Assembly: GCA_932521035.1 (NCBI GenBank)
Contig: OW051497.1
Span: 11,470,001 to 11,534,000 of the forward strand
Direction of reading: 5' to 3'
Length of the DNA stretch: 64,000 nucleotides
Source of the DNA: Oscheius dolichura
Taxonomy: Eukaryota > Nematoda > Chromadorea > Rhabditida > Rhabditidae
Below, in pieces: positions 1 through 11,680 of this stretch; position 1 is the first letter of the stretch; the number at the start of each line of letters is the position of its first letter. Under the pieces are notes generated by a model, which was not told the origin of the DNA, did not search any database, and saw nothing but the letters and a program-made list of their open reading frames with translations. The position numbers and the translations under genes were made by a program.

Positions 1-39
1 TCATTGGTTTAACCTCCGGGAAATATTCACTGTTTCCAG

Positions 40-296
40 ATGTGAACTTCCGACACGGGGCTGAGTTTCACGACGTTAGCGGGTCGGACGGTCGTCTCTG
101 CCGAATGAGCGCCTCTCCTTTGACGTAAGTCTATCTCCTAATTTCCTTTGACACCTGAGATGGCTCCGGGGCTAATATGCTGTTATTCCCCCTTCCTCTT
201 CCCTACGCTAAGGCTTTCTTTGTTTGCCATACTGACAGCCATCAAGACGTTATTGAGGCACTATACCCAACATCCGATGGGCAACTCACCAGCTGA
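40..296 (+). CDS. Possible 3' end of a truncated gene
   Basis: Two exon-like pieces can be joined: 40-124, preceded by TTTCCAG and followed by GTAAGT, and 239-296, preceded by ACTGACAG. They share phase and end at a TGA (294-296). The deduced end contains GSDGRLCRMSAS and then THQDVIEALYPTSDGQLTS. The rest of the gene would lie left of the window. I do not recognise the family. No AATAAA was seen soon after the stop, so this could be chance. Confidence 0.3.
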
Positions 297-3200
297 TGTG
301 ACCGAACATTGAGACCTCAGCCTTTTGGGGCTAATTTCTCTATGGTTGCCAATTACGGCCATGTGCTCCCGCCTTGGCGGTTCTTCTTTCACCAGATCCA
401 TTTGCCCCTCTCTACTGACATGAACATTTCTCCTATTTACTTTTCCTTTTGACATTTTCCTAGCAGATGGAGTCCATCATTATTTTGCCATAGTGTGCGG
501 CAGTCCGATCAATTCCAGCTGCTCTTCCTCACATTCAAATGCCCGCATCCTTACCTTAAGCGTCTCCCTATTGAGCAGTTTTTCACCCCATCCTCCAGCT
601 ATTAAATCACCCATGACAGCATCTTCCGTTGTTGACCACAGGGGAGCGGAGGAGCCATGTGTTCCTCGTAATTAGGCTCGATTATGTCGGCCCCCCACTT
701 GGTTTAACAACCATCCCCGGAAACAACCCACTTTCTGCACCGTGACCCTCCAAAAAATGCCCAGAACAAGATGTAGCCCACATGTCACCGCTTGGGATGA
801 GGTTAACATCTGTTCCACGTTAAATATGCGCTTTGGATGGCTCTCAATGTCTCTCCCGCCATCAGAACGCTAAAAATCAGCTTACGGGTCAGTTTTCTCA
901 GCTTTTGGGGTTTAGAATTGTTTACAATACATCCCTTCCCGTCCTAATTCCCCCTATAAGACCTAATGTCAGCATAGTAGGCTTTGATTTGTCGATATTT
1001 GTCCTCTTTCATCTTACTCACGGCTCTTCTTCTTATATGAATAAATAATAGGTGTGGGTATGCCCATGCTAAGAGCCTCTTACCCACAATACGAGGATGA
1101 AGAAGAGGACTCATCACTCTTTGTTGTTTCCGACACAGAAATCTCCGATACATGTTCCACGATATACAGGTGTGTGTGACTAGTGGCAAGTCAATGGGGT
1201 GCATGTAACTGTCTACCGGTTCTTGTCAGGAAAAATTGGCCCTTGACCTAGCGAACTAATCGCTCCATCACTGCTTCTATTTTCAGTGAAACGTCTTATA
1301 TTTTTATGACTAGTAGGCATTATAAGGGGGAGAGGAAATGTAATACGATCGGTCATCGCCTACACAATAGAAGCGCCCCACCGAGCCGCCAGGAAATCGT
1401 TTCCGTTTGGGTATCTTCCCAAGAATTCGTATTATACTTTACTTGAACTTTTTGGCCAGTTGTTGTTGCTGTATAGCTCAAATTACCCGTTTGTTTGGGC
1501 CATCTGCCTTCGCTCTGTTTAAACCGTGAATGGTCTTCTGTCGCGAAGGGGAGGGATGTTCGATTAGTCATCAATAATTCAACCGCATCAATTTGTCCCA
1601 TGCTGGTAGACAGTCCCTCAGCAGACGTCTTTAATGTCTAACTATTTTGATGAATTGCTCAAAAGTTGAGTTTATTTCAGCGATGTCTTAACTAAACACT
1701 GAAACGACGGGTAAAACAAACCAATGAACAAGTTGAATCTTTATTTTATTATATGTTTATAGGTCTCGAAGACGTTCTCTCGCCCCGGTACCAGTTCACC
1801 CTCCTCCAACACTTGGCCAAGAGATGCGTCATCCATCTTCCTCCAGCAAGAAAGTGAGTGGTTCATTTTATCGACCGACTGTTTTTGGGATAATGGGGGG
1901 TTAACTGCAATTTTGTGGCAGAGCCTTTTGCGCTTTTGTTCCATTTGCTGCTCCGGACAGCTCCCTACACACACGCGCTGATGATAATCAGAAAAGAAAG
2001 CGGCCTCCGAAAGGGTCTGGACTCAGGCTTGGCAAATAGACGGACTTCTCTTGACTGGCGCTCCGGTTGAAATTTTTGTGAACGTCACATTGTGTTCTCC
2101 CTGCTTTGTCCTTCACTCGTCTTCACAGATGGCGCACAGATGTGATTCAGCAACCCTTAGGCGTGACATTTATAGTGGGGCATTCAGTCATATCGTATAC
2201 TTCCCTACCGCGCCTTCTTCTTCTCATAAAGCGGCAACTGTCTTTAATCGGCTGTTTTGACTCTCGGAGTAGCGACACTTGTTCACTCCCCACGCGGGGT
2301 AGACAGTTCGCCGACGCGTCAACAACCATTCACGACCACACACATGCAAAGCCTCGTATTGATCCTTGCCCATTGTTGTCTTCTACAGGAGTACATATCT
2401 CATACGTTTGACCTCCAGAGATTCACTCCATTAGAATTCCCGTTGTGAGGAGGACAATCCCGTCAGCTAATTACGTACGACCTTCCTCCTCGCATTGATG
2501 TGAGGAGAGGTCGGGTCGCCGGCCAATTGTCCGTGTCCCGAGGTCCGTTCAGCTGTCCCTCTCATCTTTCCAAATTCTCCTTTTGAAGAATAAAAGAAGA
2601 CATTCCAAATGGCTAGCCACGCGCAGGGTCAGACTTTTTCTCACCTTTATATCCTTCCTTTTCCGTCGCCGCTAGTGACCGCCCCAGTAGAGATCTTTTT
2701 CTCGACGGACCCCCTTCTAAACGTGCGCTTCTCTCTTTTCTAACAAATGAGGAAAAGCTTGACACTCTTGGCGGCAGCACTCAAAGCGTTCCACCCCTTT
2801 TTACCTCTTGTGACAGCTTGCGCCTCGTCGTAAGGAAGCTTCCCCGCTTAAGACGGATTTGGGGGATCCATCCCAGGCTTTTCGCTTCGTATTATGCATA
2901 TGTCCTTGGTCAAGTATGACGAGAAATTTGCATGCGTACATATGCCATGACAGCTTTATTTCAAAGTCTTATTCCACATTCCCGCCAATTTGTCGCTCTT
3001 CTTTTGATCCACCGGTCAGACCGAGTTCAAAAAGTCCTTCTCCTGTAAGCCGCAGGTGTCCGAAATGCAAATAAACGTGCGCTTACCTTTTTAAACCGCT
3101 CCTTTTGTGCGTAAAATGACGCCAGGTGTGCTCCCACTTCCCGTGACCTCGTAGAGGAGGCTATTGGTGTTCTCATTAATTATATCTGAGCGAGTGTGAG

Positions 3201-3847
3201 AAAATTACTTCCTAGCCTTGAGTAGCACACATGACAGAACCTAGTCTGGCCACTAATTAACAGACTGTCCGCGCCCATTATCTCCTAATCGCATCTATAG
3301 ATCGCCAAGGGATGAAATGTTGCCTCCTTTTTTACAAGATTCCAAGGCTGTTTCGTAAGACATTCTGTGACTGGCGTTATTACAAACTTACAGCTTTCAT
3401 GCATCGATTGCGCTCTCATGCTTTTTACAGCTTATATCCCCGCTGGCGATTGTAGCTCTCTCCTTTCCTTTCTCTCTGAAAAAGAGGCTGGCTATTATTA
3501 GATCCCCCTTTTGGGGAGAGACATCTCATTTTAATAAGCAAATAGTCCTCGTTATGGCCATTAAAGCGCTATACGATCCACACCTGCGACAGTCGGCGAA
3601 ATCCATTTAAAATTGTAATCATCTGTCGATAATCCCATCGCCTTTCCCTCTCCTCTACACATCTCACGCATGTCTCTGTCTTCTCTTTCTCGGAGATAAC
3701 CATCTGGCCTAAACCTTCACAATTTCTCTCTCCATCAAATCATTAGTTTCAGAGAGCGACTTTCGCCCCTTCGGCCAAGGGCCACACCCCCCAGTATATG
3801 TGTATATCCCCCTCCTCTTCTTTTTATGCAAGCCTGATTAGTTAGTT
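297..3847. other. Long region with no gene recognised
   Basis: About 3.5 kb in which the + strand is rich in T and C runs. The short open frames on both strands lack convincing splice partners, family motifs or hydrophobic signals. It probably contains upstream control DNA of the gene starting at 3848, but I can point to no specific element. Confidence 0.5.
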
Positions 3848-6116
3848 ATGTATTGCTGCTGCTGCGGGATGAATAGACTATATAATAAATTGACCGAACG
3901 ATTTGGCAAACATTCACCATCTGATAACAAGCGGCCAGCCGGCTCGCCTATGCCGCAATCGTCAATTAATAGGAAAAAACCGGAGGTGAGGCTCAAGACG
4001 CTAATTACAAAGTATGAGAAGGCGGTTGCACTGGGGCAGAAAAGGGGAACAGGTTTCATTAATGGGCAACAGGCATTCCCTCCCGAAAAGGCTGCCAGTA
4101 ATCGCGACCCCACCGAATCAGCTGATCCCGAAAAACTTGTAGATAAGATTAGAAAGCATACAAAAAATAGACTAGTCTCTACTATGACCCTGTTTCAGGT
4201 TGCCGTAGCTCCACAACCACATTCCGCCAACAGAGCCTCGATGGTTGCTACGCAGTGAGCTTTTCTTTATTGACCTTTCTTATCTTTCCCCCTTTAGCCA
4301 TGTGGCTCCAATGCAAAGGAAATGCAGCAACCCCATGCCAAACGAACGCCTTGTGGATGGTAGTCTCCGGCCAAGAGACGACGAAGTGTCCAGCCTCAAC
4401 CAACGTGTGAAGCACCTGGAATCCGAACTGCGACGACTCAGCAAAAACCAAGCCAGCACATCCTCCTCCCAGGCATATCCAATGCCGTATGGCGGAGTCA
4501 ATACCCGTAGGTTTTCATTAATTTAATGGAACCCCAATCCGACATCAGTGATTCATCACCGATGGCTTTTATTAGCTATAAAAAGGGGTCGGGTAAAGAC
4601 ATCAAAAGGTAGCGACGTCGGGGATCGTGTCCCGAAAAGTCGTTGTCTCTTTTTGGATTGAATAGCGGAGTCTCCCGACTTCTCATCGCGATGAGAACAG
4701 GGAGGTGGGAGACACCATTACGGCCTTGTACGATGAAAAAGAAAATTAATGGCTTTTGAAACTTCAGAAGAAACACGTAGCGGCAAATCCTTTGAAATGA
4801 GGCCGCATTATACCGCTGGCTGATAACGTTCTAATAAATAATATTTTCAGAGCCAGAACTGGCGCTGATTCTGTCGGAGAAGAACATGAAGATTGAGGAT
4901 CTCACTAACCAGTTGGATCAGCTCTCTGCCCAGCTTCGGCATGAGCAAAGAGTGTACCAGAAAAAGGTTGAAGAACTCAAGCGGGATAGGATGCAAGCCA
5001 GAGCTGAACTGGACGGCTTTGTGAAAAAGTTGGACCATTTGAGTGACCGCTACGTGAAGTATGATAAAGACCTCGAAGACAAATACAACAGACTGCAAGA
5101 GGAACATACCAAAACTGTAAGTGCTCATCTCTTTATTCCATACTTTCCTTTTTATAGGTTGCTCAATTGAATGAAAAAGAAAAATTACTCAACGACCTGC
5201 AGAACAATGTTTCCCGCTACGAGGAAACGACTGACTTCGTTGGAAAGCAGAACTCAGAACTTCATGAGTTACTAGATGCCAGGGAGAAGGAACTCGACGA
5301 TCTCCGTGATGAGATCAGACACCTTCAGGTGGACCTGGACATGAAAGACAAGAAGATCAATGACCAAAGCGGACTCATTGCCGTGAGTTTTCATTATTTT
5401 AATTTTACCCGTCAATTTTTTCAGGCAATGAGCGCGGAAGCAAGCTCGCATGTGTCAACATCTTCTGGTTCGGCGCCTGTCGGGGCCGACGATGACGAAG
5501 ACAGCAGCAGCGCTAGCTACAACCGTGTCCATCGGCAATATACAAAGGCTAACTCTACTCTTGGAGTGGCCCATGGAATGATGTCAGAGCGTACGAATCT
5601 CAGAAAGAGTCTCTCCAACTTCGCCCTCAATGCCATCAAATCGGACGTTGTCACCGCCGGAATGAGCCAGAACTTGAGGTGTGTATATTTGCCATTCATA
5701 AAACCGTTTTTTTGTCAGAAGGGAAAGAGCACTTATTGCCGAGTGTCGCATGCTGAACATCGCCTTGAAGGATGCTTTGAAATGCGTCCAGCGACGAGAC
5801 CAGAGGATGATTCCGTCAATCTTGAGCATTTTGAGACGCGCCGATGAAAGTAAGGACAACATTTACTTAATTTTAACTTTCTATTTTAGCGGACTTTGCC
5901 AATTCTGAGGACGAAGACTTGCAGACAGACTCGAGAGTTATGACTGTAGGAGAAGCCGAATCTTATGTATTATTACTGAGTTATCTGTAATTTAAAGGGC
6001 AATTTTAGGTTGGCCAGAAGCTGCGTGCCCTCAAAGAACTCCAGGGAGACCTTGAGCAAATGAGGGAAGCGACAGTGGATATTCTGGAAACCGCACAAGA
6101 TGCTAACTTCTTTTGA
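3848..6116 (+). CDS. Coiled-coil protein with N-terminal Cys cluster
   Basis: Eight exons join in phase: 3848-4254, 4298-4506, 4851-5116, 5158-5382, 5425-5678, 5719-5849, 5890-5945 and 6009-6116. They sum to 552 codons (551 residues). The N-terminus is MYCCCCGMNRLYNKL, a cluster of four cysteines that could be palmitoylated (inference). A basic, low-complexity stretch follows. A heptad-rich Glu/Lys/Leu coiled coil runs from about residue 140 to 370, with a Ser-rich acidic spacer (SSGSAPVGADDDEDSSS) and a second helical segment after it. AATAAA lies at 6271-6276. The start is the first in-frame ATG; a later one is possible. The family is not recognised. A scaffold or cytoskeletal adaptor is a reasonable guess from composition only. 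Confidence 0.8.
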
Positions 6117-7592
6117 GGAAGAACTTCTTCCTTTTTCTCTGGTCTGATCTCTTCGATGATGGATGTATATTGTACATTATTGGTGACTTCGCAACGTGTA
6201 ATCGGCAGACAGCCTATAACTATAATATTCGGTTGATCACTTGACATCTTTCTCTGTGCCTTATGGTCCTAATAAAATACCACGGTTTTGTAATCTCTAC
6301 ATGTTGAAAGGAGGCAATGGGGATGAATTGACTGGTATTACCTCCGGGTGCCTCCGATAAAATTCTCTCTAGAGAAATTCGCTTAATGTTTTTTCCCAAG
6401 AAGTGTTTATCTCCCTAAAATACGTGGAAACAATAAAAAGCGATAATTATCTGGGGGTTTACAATCGAATTACGAAGATCGGGAAAGCTTCAACTATTTA
6501 TAAAATTCAGGCAGTAGTCAAGTACTTTCGGCGAATTAGGCTACTTTGGAGCCCGTCGTCCTGATGTGTGAAGCACGGCTCGTCCCTTGTGTGCAACACA
6601 GTCATTATATTTTATTATGCTTCTAATCTTTTGACAACGCGTCACCTCCATCTCGGGATTGATGGTATCTCTTTCTCTGAATATTTCATCATCTAACTAC
6701 TGTAATTAAGAGATTTCAAAGTAGGAACACTGTAGGAGGCTGTGTTGACGTTGCTCTCAGATGAATTAAATTGGCCTACAGCAATTGACATGCTCACCAC
6801 TGCCGTATAATTTTATGGCGTTCTTCTTATCAGAAGAAAACCCATTTCTTCTTGCTATTCTTCTTGTGCTTCATTGATCTTCTTCAGCTTATTTCACTAT
6901 TATGGCTTTCCGATAGTCATCCCCTGTCTGCTCATCTTTATCATTTACCATCGGCTAGCAGGGAAATCTTGGTTTTTTCGCTTTAGATTCTAGGGAAACT
7001 TCTTTCAAAACAATCTGTTTACTTCTGTTTCCCTTTGTTTTTACAAAATATCCCTTAATTTTTTTGGCTACCGTCATTTGACATGTGAACGTGACTAATT
7101 GCCTAGATAAAGGGGTTGCTGTTGTAAACGGTCCTTCCCTTCCTGGATAACACCCAGTTTTCTTCCAAAATTCATAGAACTTGTAATAGAGTCTGATGCT
7201 TGTAATAGGGTCTGATGTTATCTCTTTAAAAAATTCAAAGCACCCCCCAGTAGGTAAGAGAGCAGCTGCGCCTATTACTCTACAAAGGGTACATTATGAA
7301 ACCTTTTTGTTTACGAATAGGAACAAAAATTAGAAAAGCAAAAAGACAACAGGAAACGCGGTCGTATGAGTAGCTAGGAACAGGACGGATCAACCTCTGT
7401 TATCAGCAGCAGCCACTGCTACCGGGGTGATCGATCCTTTGAATTTTCTACACCTCGTAGTGGGGTCCACAGTCCTCTTTCAACTTCTTTACACTCCTCT
7501 TTACAAGACACCACTCGTTGTTCAGTTGGTCTCTACTCTTTCCGCTTATCTCCAAAAAGAAGAACTTCCTCAATTGGGCAGGTGGATATGCC
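6117..7592. other. Intergenic region
   Basis: AT-rich DNA between two + strand genes. It holds the 3' UTR of the coiled-coil gene (AATAAA at 6271) and presumably the promoter of the receptor kinase gene. A short direct repeat, CTTGTAATAGaGTCTGATG / CTTGTAATAGgGTCTGATG, occurs near 7180-7220. No coding exon was supported. Confidence 0.5.
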
Positions 7593-10500
7593 ATGAAGAG
7601 CATTGTGCTCCTTCTATTGCTATTTCCTTATTGTGTGCACAATCTATGCAGTGAGTAGAGCTTCCTCTTTCCTCTAACAGGCCATTTTAAAGGTCTGCCA
7701 GACAATCAAACAGACGTCCCCGGCGATTGGGACCCCTCGGATGTTTGTGACCAAGATAATTTTGAAAGTCTTCACACTCCCGACATTCGAAATCTTACGA
7801 CACCCAGTGGTTCGGTAGGGGCACCCCAATCCTATTAGAAATCTATAATTCAGATAAAACATGATTGTGGAATAATTTTTATAATAGACCTGGACACGCG
7901 ATTCACAACTAGGGCAGATTTCTTAGGATTACAGCAATTTATGAAAGGGATGATCCACAGCTGCCAAATAAGAGGAGTGGGCAATTTGGTCATCTTCAAC
8001 AAACTCTTCAATGATGTATGTTTCTGTTCTTATTCTTATTCAAGGAGAGTTTTAGTACTATCCTCCAAATATGTGCTGCGATGGGACACCTTGTGATGAG
8101 GTTGTCGATAGCCTACAGTACGAAGATTTTGTTGGACAGTATTTCTCCACGGAGACAATTCAAAACGATTCGGACTCGGAAAACTTTACTATTGCATTCC
8201 TCAGCGATGTAAGTCTTCAAACCCGTCTTTTTTCTTCTAAATTTCAAAATCCTAGGTTCCAGACAGTTCCTTTTCTTTTTGAAATGAAAAAAAAATGAAA
8301 TAGATTGTATTTCCAGACAAAACAACTCTCCCACACCAGCTCGATTTGTCTGTATAACACCGTGGTTATGATCAGCAACAGAATATTTAACGCAAGTGAA
8401 AAGTTCGACAATGACGTTGTCAATGTAAGGATTTGTTCAGTTTGAAACAATGGGTTGAAAAGGTTGAGGATTATAGCTGCGAGACCATTACAATTATTGG
8501 AGTCGGTAACAATATAACCTCCAAAATGATGTCCTACTACTACACAAACATCACCACTTACCAATATGTCGTTCCAGATTTTTACTGCCTACCTTATTTA
8601 GCTGTACGTAAACTCCGTTTAATATTAAAAATAACTGACAGGATTGCATCCGACCGTGTGGAGGAACAGCAGCTAGAGAATGTCAAGATCTGCAGGACAA
8701 TGGAAATTGCCCTGAGCCGACAACGCCAGGACCTACGACTACGGTGACCACTACTGAGGTTATAACCACAACGGTTTGATAATCACTTAGATAAAAACAA
8801 ACACTGCTTATAGGAATCCGCAACAGAAAAAGAATCATGGCATATAATTTACCTCTTTGCGCTGTCTAACCGTACTTCTTCTGATGATTTTAATAATGCA
8901 GTCAGCTTTATAGAGAAACCGTTAAAGGACTGTTTAGTAAGTTTGACGAGAAGAACGGCTAATACAATCAATTGAAGAAGTGGAAATACAAGGTTTTGGT
9001 TAGATTCTTAGCCCAAAATAAGTCAGATTCCGGGTGGTTGAGTGATTACAACGCTATTCACAATCATTTGGAGTCACTGAAAGTGGATGAGGTTCTTCTG
9101 GATGCATGTAAGTGTCTTAATCTATCTTATGGTAATTATATTCTCAGCCCCAACAATAGATGTGAATGATAGCGTCACGTTAGACCTGGTAACAAGAGCA
9201 GTTAACCTTCCAATCGACGCAGAATCCAAGGAGGAGCCAAGACTAACCCTTATGACTGATTTCGTCTCTCAGGTTGGTCATCTTTCCCTCGCAGTAGTGC
9301 CAGGGTGTGGTCAAGATAAAACAACCCTATCGTCCTTTTTATGTGGCGTAGACATGATTGCCTTAATTTAATTATTGCAGCCTTTTATTGATGCTTACAA
9401 CCAGAGTGACACTCTTATCAAGCAAATGGAGAAGTTTGATTTTGAAATTTATTGTTTTGATCAGGTCAGTTGGCCCGAGTTTTCTATATACCATGGTTAG
9501 ACACTTCTACAGGCAGCGGCGGACATTTACAAGAATCAAACAGTTATCAAACCCAATCACATTCACTCAGATCCTCAATTTTCTGATAGCAAAAGCTATC
9601 AAGTTAATCTGTGTAAACGTAAGCTTTTTGTAATTCCTGGTGATAAGAGATCAACATTCAGCGAAGACATCCGTTCCCACTATAATGTTAATCATTGTGG
9701 GGACCTGTGTAGGGGTTATGGTTATTCTCATTCTTGTGACTATTCTCTATAGGCAGAAATACATGTGGTCGGAGAAGTTGAACAAATTCAAAAGTAGTCA
9801 AAGTGGTAGAGCTGGGGGAGCGGAAGAGGATGTGTACGTTACAATAATATTCAAGGATACATCTCTTTAGAATAGACTATTGGGAACTGTCTTGGGATAA
9901 GCTGATAGTCAAGAATGAAAGGCTAGGCCACGGGGCGTATGGACAAGTATTCAAAGGGAAACTTATTGGACCGTCTCCAGGAATAGAAAAGTTCTACCGT
10001 ACTGAGGTACCTTCCACTTTGAAAATTGTTTATCCTTATTCCAGATGGGAGTATATACCGACTGTGACTGCGCTGTGAAGATGTTACCCCGATACGCTTC
10101 TGAGAATGCAAGAACAGAATTCGTGCATGAGATTCAACTGATGAAGACTCTTGGCTTACATGACAATATAGTCAATATGTTGGGATGCATCACAGCCGGA
10201 AAGTCGTGCCTCGTCTTGGAGTACTGTGCAAATAGGGATCTTCTCCGCTACCTGAAGCAAAAGAAAGTGGAACTTGAAATTGTAACTTTTTTAAATTCTT
10301 TTTACCCAAAGTTCAGTCAAAGTCAATGGACGATCAGATCGACTTAACAAAAGAATTTCTCCATTTGGCTTGGCAGATTGCTAACGGAATGGTACTTTCG
10401 AGTTATTTCTTTCCATTAAAGTTTTTTGCAGAGATTCCTTGCTGATAAGAATATCATTCATCGAGATCTGGCCGCTAGAAATATTCTTATTTCCGGACTT

Positions 10501-11520
10501 GAGGGGTTGAAGAATGCGAAGGTAACTTAGTCTTTATTCTTTTTCGTAAACTTTTTGTTAGATTGGTGACTTTGGATTGGCTATGTCCGCTGCGCCTGGA
10601 GAGCATGCCTTGTCCGCTTCAGGCCGCCTCCCAATCAAATGGCTAGCATTGGAAAGCTTACAAAAAGAGCAGTTCTCCTTCCAAAGTGACGTGTATGTTC
10701 ATTCCTCGACTGTCTAATTTTGTAATCCTTTAGTTGGTCATTTGGAATTGTTCTCTTTGAAATGTATTCGATGGGAGAAATACCATTTGAAAGTGTTGAA
10801 CCAATCGAGCTCATTCCCCACTTGGTTCAGGGCAACAGACCTAAGATACCGTTAATTACTCCGGAAAGAATGTAAGTGTTTTTCTCATAAGAAAATAATT
10901 GTTTTCTAGTTCTGAAATGATGTCCCAATGTTGGCACAAGGATCCGGAACAGCGTCCAACTTTTCAAGAAATGAAAGACACTTTAATGACTTTGTTGGAG
11001 CAAGCCACGGAGGGTTACGGCTATCTCGCCCTGTTAAAGACCTCAGAGAACTATCGCGTCATATCTGAAATCGCCGAAGATGAACGCCGAGACTCGATAG
11101 ATGAGGTAAGATGGCTTTGGTTTCCCGCCTAAATGTTTTATAGTTCTATACGGATGGTCCTGTGGGTTTTGATAGGTCAGAACAAGCTCAAGATGGGATC
11201 AGTAATGCATCTGCAAAGAATTCCCTCCATTCCAAAGTTCATATTGAAGTAGATGTGAAGAGGCGACCTAGTAGGAAACGGACAACGACCTCAAGGAAGA
11301 GAACAACCACTTCAAGCAGTCTAGACAGCTATAATATGGGTAAGGGCCTCATTCTTTTGAGAACTAGTGGACTTTAGATAAAGATGAAGAAGAGGAAAAC
11401 CAACGAACTTGGGTAGCAAAAGTTAAGCGGAGAAAATCACAACTAGCTCAATTGAATCCTTTTCGAAGAATAGCTAATCTTGCAAGAAGTACAAGTAAAG
11501 AAAGAACGGGATCAGTCTAG
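7593..11520 (+). CDS. Receptor tyrosine kinase with vWA-like ectodomain
   Basis: Twenty-two exons (first 7593-7650, last 11378-11520) keep phase and total 992 codons. A signal peptide (MKSIVLLLLLFPYCVHNLC) is followed by a vWA-like fold at about residues 65-250, with the strands IIFIIDLDTRFTTRADF and ITIIGVGNNITS. Next come a Thr-rich linker and a second, weaker vWA-like region (about 295-483). One membrane helix lies near 491-517 (TIMLIIVGTCVGVMVILILV). The kinase domain (about 545-860) has GHGAYGQVFKG, the lysine in CAVKML, HRDLAARN, GDFGLA and LPIKWLALESL, so it should be active. The activation loop (AMSAAPGEHALSASGR) has no tyrosine. The C-tail is basic, with two RKRTTTS repeats. AATAAA lies at 11630. 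The exact family and ligand are unknown. The kinase call is secure; the second vWA is inference. Confidence 0.9.
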
Positions 11521-11612
11521 AACCAGTGGTCTCTACAAACTCCTGTCATTTTCATAATATTTTTCGTGTTCACCTGGATTTTACGGAGATTCAAACAATT
11601 CAGCATAATGTG

Positions 11613-11635
11613 TTTATTTTGTATATTTGAATAAA
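11613..11635. terminator. Crossing poly(A) signals of two convergent genes
   Basis: AATAAA on the + strand (11630-11635) serves the receptor kinase gene (stop at 11520). Its complement TTTATT at 11613-11618 is the matching signal for the collagen gene on the - strand (stop at 11681). Each signal lies beyond the other, so the two mature 3' ends should overlap by some tens of bases. Confidence 0.6.
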
Positions 11636-11680
11636 CAATGACATTGGTTGAGCGAGATGGGGTGGTTAAGTGGTAAAGCG

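Noticed and set aside
8045-8212. Splice acceptor at 8043-8044 and its frame to the TAA at 8212
   Set aside because: It gives a stop. The acceptor at 8054-8055 keeps the vWA frame with YYPPNMCCDGTPC.
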